A DNA stretch of 64,000 nucleotides, taken from Cyclaneusma minus. Its lineage: Eukaryota; Ascomycota; Leotiomycetes; Marthamycetales; Marthamycetaceae. The stretch spans positions 930,001-994,000 of the forward strand of contig JAKZHN010000007.1 in assembly GCA_037179335.1 (NCBI GenBank). Direction: 5' to 3'. The position numbers and the translations under genes were made by a program. Of this stretch, positions 1-8,336 are shown piece after piece (the stretch's first letter is position 1; each line of letters starts with the position of its first letter). A model generated the notes under the pieces. That model was not told where the DNA came from. It did no database searches and saw nothing but the letters and a program-made list of their open reading frames with translations.

Positions 1-578
1 CTCGCCCGGTCGATTTCGAGAACCCCTGGACCATCCCGAATGATGTCTCGCGTATCACGCATTCCTGGCGAACGTGCCCTCCCCAATGGAGGTGGCGACC
101 GTCGGCGTCCTCGGAAGATTTCGCGGTTTCTTCGGTCTCTGTCGTCCCAGTCTCTGTCTCTATTCCGGTCATCGCGGAAAGCAGGGGCAGGTCGGTCTTC
201 GCGTCTGTCGCGGTAATCGCGTTCGTTGGGTAGGCTTCTGTCTCGACTGTCGTCCCGGTTGTAGAAGCCGCCCCTTCCGCGACCTCGGCCTCTGAAAGTG
301 TTGTCGAAATTGATGGCCCGGGGACCACTTGGAGGCTCAACACCGATCAACGCTTTAGGCGCGCGTGGTGGATCGCGTGGCAGGAAGTCTCTGTTGTCTC
401 GACTGCCCGAGTCTCTGTAGCTGTCGTTGCGTGCGGGGAAGGTGCCCGAGTTGGATCTAGAGTCAGTTGATGCACGCTCCGGAGCACCCCTCCGACTGCC
501 ATTGAATGTGTTTGAGTCTCGGGGGGAGCGACGAGACTCGCCCGAGTCATACGGTCCGTATGTCGACCTGAAGGCCAT
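1..578 (-). CDS. N-terminal part of an Arg/Asp-rich nuclear protein, possibly Set3-complex subunit Snt1 (runs off left edge)
   Basis: The minus strand is open from an ATG at 578 to the window edge (192 codons), with an in-frame TGA just upstream of that ATG, so this is a real start. The product begins MAFRSTYGPYDSGES and is dominated by Arg, Asp, Ser and Gly: a short conserved-looking block PRAPKALIGVEPPSGPRA near residue 75, an RGRGRGRGG stretch, then many DR/RD dipeptides and RGRRRSPPPLGRARSP. This style, low-complexity RD/RGG followed by PPP-RARSP, resembles the N-terminus of fungal Snt1/NCoR-like SANT proteins of the Set3 histone deacetylase complex. It could equally be another RS/RGG RNA-binding protein, because the diagnostic SANT domains would lie left of position 1. 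The family name is inference; coding potential itself is well supported by the unbroken biased frame. Confidence 0.55.
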   Translation of the reverse strand, partial: MAFRSTYGPYDSGESRRSPRDSNTFNGSRRGAPERASTDSRSNSGTFPARNDSYRDSGSRDNRDFLPRDPPRAPKALIGVEPPSGPRAINFDNTFRGRGRGRGGFYNRDDSRDRSLPNERDYRDRREDRPAPAFRDDRNRDRDWDDRDRRNREIFRGRRRSPPPLGRARSPGMRDTRDIIRDGPGVLEIDRA

Positions 579-1604
579 GGCCCATCAGCATGCATGCAGG
601 GAGTGGGTGTTGGGATAAAGACAGGCGCTCTGGGAGCTGACATTCATGGCTCTGGCCCGTGGCCCAGGCGGTCTCTGCTAGGTAACTTGGCTGGAGCGAG
701 AGATGGGGCTGCTATGCAGAGTCTTGGGAAGGGGCAGATCGTTGCTTTTATTCGTGCAGTGCGACAGGCTTTGGGCCTCGCGGAAAATGGCAGGCAGAGC
801 ACCAGGGTTAGGAAGGGAGGGTTCGTGCAATTCAGGGTATAAGGGCAAGCTCAACCACTGCAAATCTTTGGGGGGGTTGGGGGTTTGGGGGTTTGGTGTT
901 GAGAGGTCGAGGTTCGGTGTCGATGTTGGCCTCACCAGGTCGTGCAGCGTCGACTTGGCCTCGCAGTAGTGTGGATTCGAGATTGAAAGTCAACTTGACG
1001 CCTTGGCCGCAAAGAGGGAAAGAGCCGCCCACAGCCCGGTCTATCCCTGCCAGTGTGCACGGCGCCCATCGTGCGGAACGGGTTATTAAAATCGCCGGCA
1101 GACGTCAGCCCAGCGGACGAAGGTGTGGCTTTGTATGTATGGTGTTCGGTGTGCGTATGTTGATGTGCATCCGGATTCCAGTCGATATATGTATGGTGCA
1201 AAATGGAATAATTCTCTGCCTGAGTGATTATTGCCGTGTGCTAGGATATCCTCGGCCCGCTTTCATCCGTCCATGGTTAATAGTGCGAAGATGCTGCTGG
1301 GGAGACATGTACTAAGTACAGTTTATACTCCTCGGTGGGCGCAAACCGTCAACGTCGAATTCCGTGGCTGTGCGTGTCGTCCCGCTCACAAAAATTGACC
1401 CACTTTTCCCAGACCTCGGTTCATGACCCACTCAAAGCGTTTTTCGACACGACGTGCACACTTACGACAAAACTCCAACAAGTTTCGCTGTCGTCCAATA
1501 CTATCGTCAGCCAGTCAGCTGATCTGCTGTGCTGGAGAAGATATGCTCAGCCGACGAGGAGCCTGCATCAGCGTCGTGAACGTCCATATGCGATGAGCAC
1601 CTAG
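579..1604. other. Intergenic and leader sequence, no gene seen
   Basis: This 1 kb lies upstream of the minus-strand Arg-rich gene and should hold its 5' UTR and promoter. Short overlapping ORFs occur on both strands but none has family-like sequence or consistent splice borders. A G-rich run (ggggggttgggggtttgggg) sits near 868-890. Confidence 0.5.
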
Positions 1605-1800
1605 GGAGAACGAGAAAATTCCTGGCGACGAAAGGACTTTCTGAACGACGAGAAATTCTGGCCCACGGGAAAACTCGGGACCACGGGAAATCCTGGGCCA
1701 CAAGAAATCCTGGCGGACGGGTAGTTCTGGGCAACGGGAAGCTCTGAGGTTTCGGACGGGTTGAGGTTTCCGACGGGTAGAGGTTCTGAACGAGAAAATC
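1605..1800. repeat. Degenerate minisatellite, about 18-bp unit
   Basis: About ten imperfect head-to-tail copies of a unit resembling ctgggccacgggaaat. Clear copies start near 1638, 1656, 1674, 1691, 1708 and 1725. Copies vary by substitutions and by one or two bases in length. The array ends about 250 bp before the deoxyhypusine synthase start codon, so it may lie within that gene's promoter. Weaker related matches continue to about 2000. Confidence 0.6.
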
Positions 1801-2050
1801 TTATCAAGATTTTTTCTTCGCGACAAGGGTTTAGGAATTGAAGACGAGTATTCCAGAGCGAGAAGTCTGCGGGAGCCTGGGTGACACTAGCCGAGAAAGC
1901 TTTCTAGTCGACCAGAAATCCCGAAGAACGGAAAAGTGTGATCGGCCACGGGTTCTCAGGAACGACGAAGCTTGAAGGTTCAGAAGCTCCGAAGAACCTA
2001 TTTTTTTCTGACGCTCGAGGAGGTTTGAAAGAGCGAACGAACAACTGAGG

Positions 2051-3423
2051 ATGACTTCGAGCACCGGTGCCGCGCCCGCGGGGGCCCAAAATGCTGTCCT
2101 CAAGCCTTCCGATGAGATGCCCGCCGGCTCGCAGAAAGTCGAAGAGCTGGATTTCAACAAGTTCGCTGGTGGATCCGTGAACGTGGAAGACCTGATTGAC
2201 GGCATGAAGCACATGGGATTCCAAGCCAGCTCCATCGCCGAAGCTGTCCGGATAATCAACGACATGGTAACGTCCTATATCTCCGATAAAGCTCAGTCCC
2301 GTGACCATGTTGAGACTAACTCGTGACAGCGAGCATGGCGTTGCCCAGAGACCGGAGAGAAGACCACCATCTTCCTCGGCTACACCTCGAACCTGATATC
2401 GTCCGGCCTTCGAGGAGTACTTCGATACCTGGTCCAGCACAAACACGTTTCAGCCATCGTCACCACCGCCGGCGGCGTCGAAGAAGACTTCATCAAATGC
2501 CTCGGCGACACCTACATGGGCGCTTTCAACCTCCCCGGCGCCGAACTCCGCGCCAAGGGCATGAACCGCATCGGCAATCTCATCGTCCCCAACAGTAACT
2601 ACTGCGCCTTCGAAGACTGGGTCGTTCCCATCTTGGACAAAATGCTCGAAGAGCAAGAAAGCAGCAAAGGAACTGACGAAGAAATCAACTGGACACCTTC
2701 CAAAGTAATTTCCCGCTTGGGAAAAGAAATGAACGACGAACGCTCAGTATACTACTGGGCGTGGAAAAACGACATCCCGGTCTTCTGTCCCGCACTCACG
2801 GACGGTAGTTTGGGCGATATGTTGTATTTTCATACATTCAAGACGAGCCCGAGGCAGCTGAAGGTGGATATTGTGCAGGATATTCGACGGGTGAATACAC
2901 TGGCTGTGAGGGCGAAGAGGGCGGGGATGATTATTCTGGGAGGTGGGATTGTGAAGCATCATATTGCGAATGCTTGTTTGATGAGGAATGGGGCGGAGAG
3001 TGCGGTGTATATTAATACCGCGCAAGAGTTCGATGGAAGTGATGCGGGGGCGAGACCGGATGAGGCGGTGAGTTGGGGAAAGATCAAGGTTGGGGGTGAT
3101 AGTGTGAAGGTATGTGGAGGTTTTGTGTGAGAGCGGAAAGCTGTAGGTGCTAATGAGTGTGATAGGTGTATGTGGAAGCGACGGCGTGCTTTCCGATGAT
3201 CGTCGCTGCGACATTTGCGAGGCCGGATAAGGATTTGAGGAAGGGTGATGAGAATGGTGATGGGAAGAAGGTTGGTGATGAGGCGGGTGATGGAAAAGCT
3301 GATGGAAAAGGCGACGAGAAGAAGAGCGACGAGAAGAAGAGCGACGAGAAGAAGAGCGACGAGAAGAAGAGCGACGAGAAGAAGAGCGACGAGAAGAAGA
3401 GCGACGAGAAGCAGACGCCTTGA
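2051..3423 (+). CDS. DYS1: Deoxyhypusine synthase with a repetitive charged C-terminal tail
   Basis: Deoxyhypusine synthase (EC 2.5.1.46) transfers the aminobutyl group of spermidine, using NAD, to one lysine of eIF5A, the first step of hypusine formation in the cytosol. Three exons: 2051-2266, 2330-3109, 3166-3423 (both introns phase 0), giving 417 aa. Conserved blocks are TIFLGYTSNLISSGLR, VTTAGGVEEDFIKCL, GAFNLPGAELRAKG, NDIPVFCPALTDGSLGDM, HHIANACLMRNG, INTAQEFDGSDAGARPDEA and EAVSWGKIK. Lys323 in the last block corresponds to the catalytic lysine (K329 of the human enzyme). The family is usually about 370 aa. Here the end is extended by a Gly/Asp/Lys stretch and six exact DEKKS repeats coded by a 15-bp minisatellite (3313-3402). 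The tail lies after the conserved fold, so the enzyme should remain active. Identification is very secure. Confidence 0.96.
3313..3402 (+). repeat. Six tandem 15-bp repeats inside the deoxyhypusine synthase gene
   Basis: Six identical copies of gacgagaagaagagc, in frame, encode DEKKS six times and are followed by a partial copy before the stop codon. The lack of substitutions between copies suggests recent expansion, and the copy number may vary between strains. Confidence 0.95.
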
Positions 3424-3667
3424 AATAGAGCTGGTACGGGTAAACCATCTTCGAACTACGGTTGAACAACTCTTTCCCAACCAAGGATTGCTCGAGAGCC
3501 GCGGCGTGATCGTGGCCAAATGCGAAAGCGAAGTACGGCCTCAGGAACACATATTCCCTCACAGAGTGAAGACGGGGAGGGAAGGAAGCCTTTATACCCC
3601 AGAGGAGAGGACAGCAGGGTTCCCAAAACTGGGGCCCGGTCCTCTAAAATGAGGTTGTGGTTATGTC
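3424..3667. other. 3' region of the deoxyhypusine synthase gene
   Basis: Short region downstream of the stop codon. It probably contains the 3' UTR. No gene seen. Confidence 0.4.
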
Positions 3668-4135
3668 GAGCGGATATTATGACGCTAAGAAAAAAAAGTC
3701 CAGACAGCTCTGGCGGTGACTCGTCCGCCTAACTAAGAAAAATGAACATAACGAAATAAAAACACGTGCTGCGATAGCGATACTTATCACATCCTAGATG
3801 AATGGTTCTGCTAATGTCGGGTAGATAATATGAAGCTAAGAAAACGCCCGGACAACTCTGGCGATAATGGGCGCAGGCTGCAGCCTAGCCAAGAAAAAGA
3901 ATATACCGATATACAGAGACGTGCCGTGATAGCGATACTTGTCATATTTTAGGTGAATGGTTCCACTCAGGAGCTGAGAAAACCACTAGGCAAATGACAT
4001 CTCTGGCTAAGTAAGAACCAAACTCAGCCGGAGGAGCAGCCCAATCAGAAGAATGAATATAATGAAATAAAAGCACCTACTACTACTAGTGTACCATAAT
4101 GATAGTTGTTTGGTTTTAGATGTTTCGTGATATTC
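3668..4135. repeat. Three degenerate tandem copies of a ~155-bp AT-rich unit
   Basis: Units begin near 3668, 3821 and about 3965. Shared blocks in order are gcta-agaaaa, a cagctctggcg-like block, aactaagaaaaatgaa, and agcgatactt followed by a 'ta(g)atgaatggtt' block. The agcgatactt block occurs at 3776 and 3931 (155 bp apart), with a decayed counterpart near 4101. The third copy is strongly diverged and many differences are transitions, as expected of an old repeat. No coding potential. Confidence 0.65.
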
Positions 4136-4477
4136 GTAGGAGCGCAAGGCGAAGCTACTAGACCTAGCAATGTACTGGGCTAGAGGCCGATGTCAAAAAT
4201 GACGCTGTGGCATGGTCAACAACCATGTCACAGTGTCACAAAATTTATTTAGCGTCACCCGCACCTGCGCGCAACATCACAAGCTCGCACTCAAGCTCCA
4301 GCTCCAACTTCAACCCCCGACCACGGACGGCTCCAAGCCACCTCCACGTTCGCCCACTTGCCCAACCACTGGCCGTTGCTGTATCGAAAATACTGCGAGC
4401 TGGCGTTACGATAAGCAAAGGACTCTCGCATTCTCGAGCTCTCCCCCAGGCTCACCCACCCACACCAACCGCCCACC

Positions 4478-6175
4478 ATGTCCTCCCTCTACAACCTCGA
4501 GCCCCAACCCACCGCCTCCTGCCTCCTCCACACCACCTCCGGCGACATCAGCCTCGAGCTCTTCGCGCAACAATGTCCCCTCACCTGCCGCAACTTCCTC
4601 CAACACTGTCTCGACGGCTACTACGACGGTACAATCTTCCACCGTCTCGTCCCCGGTTTCATCCTACAAGGCGGTGATCCCACGAACACCGGCGCTGGCG
4701 GCGAATCAATTTTCGACGGCGGCACATTCGGCGCCCCACGCGACACTTTTCCCCCTGCCGGACACTGGCCCGCCGAAGAGCGCAAGGGCAAAAATGCCGG
4801 GCCGCAAGGAGTGGGGTTTAAAGATGAATTTCACAACCGGTTGAAGTTTAATAGGCGAGGACAGGTGGCTATGGCGAATGAGGGGACGCCGGATACAAAT
4901 GGGAGTCAGTTTTTCTTTACGCTGGGGGAGTGTAAGGAGTTGCAGGGGAAGAATACGTTGTTTGGTAGAGTGGAGGGGAACACGATATATAATTTGCAGA
5001 AAATGGGGGAGGCGGAGTGTGAGGAGGGGAGCGAGAGACCGCTTTATCCGACGAGGATTACGAGCACGGAGGTGTTGGTTAATCCGTTTAAGGATATGGT
5101 TAGGAGGGAGAGGACTGCTGCGCCGGTACAAAAGGAGAAGCCGGTGGAGAAGAAAAAGAAGAGGAAGGCGGGGAAGCAGTTGTTGAGTTTTGGAGATGAG
5201 GAGGGTGAGGAGACCACGGTGCCGGTTAAGAAGACGAAGTTTGATACGCGAATTGTGATGGATGTTGAGCCGGAGGCTTTGCCTGTGCGGAATGCTGAGT
5301 CGACCTCCAAACCGAAATCAAAGTCCACCGAGAAGAAGGCAGAAAAACTCGTCAGGAAACCAATCTCCCGCTCTCCATCACCAGCGTCAGCGCCAGCACC
5401 AAAATCCAAGCCCTCCACCTCGAAACCCAAATCCCCACCTCGCCGCTCATCCGTCTCACCCTCACCATCCCCCGAACCACAAGTCCAAAAAGTCTCTTCC
5501 CTCCTCGACGAAACCAACGCGCAAATCGCCCAACTCAAAGCCTCCATGCGCCGCAACGTCCAAACTGCCCCTGTCCCCGAAAAGAAGAAATCGGCACTCG
5601 AAGCCATGATTCCTTCGACTTCCATTCGGGGACGTAAACGCGGCGCTGCTGCTAATGGCTCAGCATCCAGTGATGCACAAGCCCTCGCCATGCTAAATGC
5701 TTTCAAAGCGAAATTAGACAGCGCCCCTGCCGAGAAAGCAGATCCTGCTCCGTCTGCCCCAGAGCCAGAAGAGCCTGGGGAAGTCGAGCCGGAAGCGAAA
5801 AGGAAAGACGATACAGGAGATGACGAAGCAGCGCTCTGCGACCTACATTTCATCGCCGATTGCCAATCGTGCAAAAAATGGGACACAACCGCTACAAATG
5901 ACCTGGAAGATGATGACGACAAGGGCGACAAGTCATGGATGTCGCATGCATTGTCATTCAAAGCCGATAAGCTGGGGAAGGATTTGAGTTATCGCAAGAA
6001 AGCGGAAGAGGAATTGGTGGTTATTGATCCGAGAGAGAAGGCGAGGACGCTGAAGGAGGAGAAAAAGGCCCAGAGGGAGGCGAGGAGTGGGGGGAATACG
6101 GGGAGGGAGTGGGATGCTAAGAGGAATGAGAAGATGGCTAGGCAGAGTGCTTTGGCTGGGAGGGGTGCGAAATGA
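4478..6175 (+). CDS. CWC27: Spliceosome-associated cyclophilin-type protein CWC27
   Basis: Single-exon gene, 565 aa. Residues 10-200 form a cyclophilin domain: HTTSGDISLELFA, YYDGTIFHRLVPGFILQGGD, GFKDEFHNRLKFNRRGQVAMAN, GSQFFFTLG, and the CWC27-typical end STEVLVNPFKDMVRRER. The domain carries the fungal insertion between GGESIFDGG and KDEFH. CWC27 is a component of activated spliceosomes that pairs with CWC22/eIF4A3-type factors. Arg56 is kept (R55 of cyclophilin A), but the position of Trp121 is Glu154 and that of His126 is Asn159. This matches the CWC27 lineage, which is regarded as weakly active or inactive as an isomerase. Residues 210-450 are Lys/Ser/Pro-rich and disordered, and the last ~120 residues form a charged helix with the CDLHFIADCQSCKKWD block conserved in fungal CWC27. 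The ATG at 4478 directly precedes the domain. Confidence 0.95.
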   Translation: MSSLYNLEPQPTASCLLHTTSGDISLELFAQQCPLTCRNFLQHCLDGYYDGTIFHRLVPGFILQGGDPTNTGAGGESIFDGGTFGAPRDTFPPAGHWPAEERKGKNAGPQGVGFKDEFHNRLKFNRRGQVAMANEGTPDTNGSQFFFTLGECKELQGKNTLFGRVEGNTIYNLQKMGEAECEEGSERPLYPTRITSTEVLVNPFKDMVRRERTAAPVQKEKPVEKKKKRKAGKQLLSFGDEEGEETTVPVKKTKFDTRIVMDVEPEALPVRNAESTSKPKSKSTEKKAEKLVRKPISRSPSPASAPAPKSKPSTSKPKSPPRRSSVSPSPSPEPQVQKVSSLLDETNAQIAQLKASMRRNVQTAPVPEKKKSALEAMIPSTSIRGRKRGAAANGSASSDAQALAMLNAFKAKLDSAPAEKADPAPSAPEPEEPGEVEPEAKRKDDTGDDEAALCDLHFIADCQSCKKWDTTATNDLEDDDDKGDKSWMSHALSFKADKLGKDLSYRKKAEEELVVIDPREKARTLKEEKKAQREARSGGNTGREWDAKRNEKMARQSALAGRGAK

Positions 6176-7140
6176 AACCCCGGTGGAAGATAGGAGGATA
6201 CGAGAATGGGAGACTGGCAAATATGGCGCCATTACCTCAAACTACGCGGATTCGACCACGTTGATGGATGTGGTGAATGTGAGTGAAAGCATTTCGAAGA
6301 CTCGCCATCGACTATGCGAAAAAACTCACTGCTGGTGTGGATGGGACGAACGAGGATGCTGAGTTGTGTGAATCCGGATGGTGGTTGAATGGTGGGTGAA
6401 TCATCGTATGTTCTGTTTTCTGATGTCATGTCCTCCTGGAGGTCTGTTCCTGAGGTGGGTGCGATTGCGTGAGTGACTGTTTGATGATGCTGCGCTTTGT
6501 CACTTTCCTTCTCGTTTGCCCCCTGAATTGTGGATTCTAGGTAGGGTAACCTTGGTTCAGGTCTGAGCTGAATCTTTTATGTTTGATGCTCCTACGCCAA
6601 TTGGCCTTCCTTGTTCTCAAGGCTGAAGATCATTCTTGTTCTGCCGAGCTTGTCGCGCTGTGAATACTATTCTAGTACCGCGCAGTCTTATTGCGCTCTG
6701 GGTAGTATTCTTATTGCGTTGGCCTTTGTTCTGGTCTGAATACTCTTCGTGTACTGTCTGATCTTGTTGCGTTGTGAAGGTCCATTCACACTAGCAACAT
6801 TGACTCAACGTAACATATGTGATATGGCTCACAATATCACAACTCCACCTCATACTTGCTATATAATAGCACCACAGATCCTCTACCTCCTTTTCTTTCT
6901 TCCTTGCACAACTCTCAACCTCGCGGCGCGCAGAACCTCCCTCTCCAAGCCTCTAAGGATACAGAACCCTCAGCCGTAACACAGACATCCGTCATCATCA
7001 CGCAGCTTGTCTACCAAGAACAAACAAACACAACAAGCAGCAGCGTGATACATCCCAGCATACTGCGCAGACACAAAACAAGACAACCACCAACGCGAAA
7101 TACCACAAGTCGAATTCCAAGAACCACCGCGCACAGAACG
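6176..7140. other. Intergenic region
   Basis: No convincing gene. Between 6640 and 6780 there are three loose repeats of a 'gcgctgtgaatacta / gggtagtattcttattgcg / gtctgaatactcttcg' type. A tatataatag element at about 6860 lies 280 bp before the next start codon and could be a TATA box of the small Pro/Trp gene. Confidence 0.4.
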
Positions 7141-7485
7141 ATGGCCCCCAAATTCCAATACCGCTTCATTCCCACCGACTCCGCCGCCGCCCCGGTCATC
7201 GTACCATTCACCTGGGCCGGACCACCTGCACCCTTTCCACCTCCACCCCCTGCGCCTCCAATGGCAGCTCCTCCTGGATTCAAGTGGAAGTGGAAGACCC
7301 CCGAATCACCTGCTGCACCCGCATCGCCCGCACCGCCTGCTCCCCCAATGCCAGCGCCTCCTGGGTTCGTGTGGAAGTGGAAGGATGGTCCAGCACCAGC
7401 TGCTGCGCCTGCTGCGCCGACGCCACCAGAACCGCCTGTGCCGGCTCCGCCTGGGTTCAAGTGGAAGTGGGTTGCTGCTAAGTGA
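7141..7485 (+). CDS. Small Pro-rich protein with three PPGF(K/V)WKW repeats
   Basis: A 114-aa single-exon ORF from an ATG in good context (acgatggcc). After a short head (MAPKFQYRFIPTDSAAAPVI) the protein consists of three modules, each an Ala/Pro-rich spacer followed by the box APPGFKWKWK (residue ~43), APPGFVWKWK (~77) and APPGFKWKW (~105), ending VAAK. There is no signal peptide or membrane segment. I do not recognise the family. The alternating aromatic and lysine residues suggest a short binding motif displayed three times, for example for a Pro- or nucleic-acid-binding partner; this is speculation. A longer in-frame reading upstream lacks such composition, so 7141 is the preferred start. 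The even repeat spacing and the head's ordinary composition argue for a real gene. Confidence 0.6.
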   Translation: MAPKFQYRFIPTDSAAAPVIVPFTWAGPPAPFPPPPPAPPMAAPPGFKWKWKTPESPAAPASPAPPAPPMPAPPGFVWKWKDGPAPAAAPAAPTPPEPPVPAPPGFKWKWVAAK

Positions 7486-8336
7486 TGCGTGGATGAGAAG
7501 CGGAAGCTCGAGGGTTGGGATGTTGGATGGCATGGCAGACGATGACAGATCGCCTGCGCTAAGACATTTGTGTTGAAACTCGAACGGAAGGATGGATGGG
7601 TGGATGGATGGATGGATGGAATGGATGGGACGGGATGGAGCCGCAATGCAGTTTCCATGAATTTTGGACTCCTCATCAACTAAATTTTCAGTGTGGATCT
7701 ATGCAGGCTTTGGCGGTGGAAATGGATATGGACGGCTTGGATCACAGAGATACTACACATGTCGGAGCTGGAACTTCAGGTTCTAGGGCAACATCCTAGC
7801 GATGTGTGGTTTACAAAATTACAGATACTGTGGTTCTTCATTGTTGTTTTTCTCTGCTGCAATTGCTAATTGGCAGTCTGGAAGGCCTGCAAGTGACTGG
7901 TTCATAATGATAAAATCGGGCAAGCGACCAAAGGCAAAATTTCACAATTTTACGAGTACTTCAGTCAGATATCCAATAAATTATTTCCATTTCTTGTTCT
8001 CCCGCATGCATCGAATAAACGGTTACCATTCAAGGCGGGTTTCAATAATTCGGTGTGAGTATTTTGTCTCCAATGCGCGAATTCCTCGGTTGGTTTTGGC
8101 TCGCGTGCTCGCGCCCCCTTGCTGCAACCTCCCCTTTGATTTGCCATCTCTCTTCACCCTTCCCCCAACCACGTGCAATGATTCGAACAGCTATTCATTG
8201 GAATTCTCCTAGCCAGCAAGTAAGGTCGCGTGTTATTTCCGCCACTCTCCAAATTTTCCCTTGCCATGATGTCTTCCTCCTCTCTCCACCATCTCTCCAT
8301 CTCTCACAGAGAAATGCACTCCATCAATCGATCAAC
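7486..8336. other. Intergenic region
   Basis: Contains the GGAT microsatellite at 7588-7638 and the promoter of the Hsp70-like gene, with a pyrimidine-rich tract at 8270-8310. No further gene seen. Confidence 0.4.
7588..7638 (+). repeat. (GGAT)n microsatellite
   Basis: Uninterrupted and slightly interrupted ggat/gggt tetranucleotides over about 50 bp, just downstream of the small Pro/Trp repeat gene. Probably length-variable. Confidence 0.9.

Noticed and set aside
2744..3562. Long minus-strand ORF with SSRRSSSRR repeats
   Set aside because: It is the antisense reading of deoxyhypusine synthase exons and its DEKKS repeat; the plus strand carries an unmistakable enzyme.
5044..5961. 305-aa minus-strand ORF opposite CWC27
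   Set aside because: Antisense shadow; it starts and ends inside a conserved plus-strand gene and has only low-complexity Ser content.
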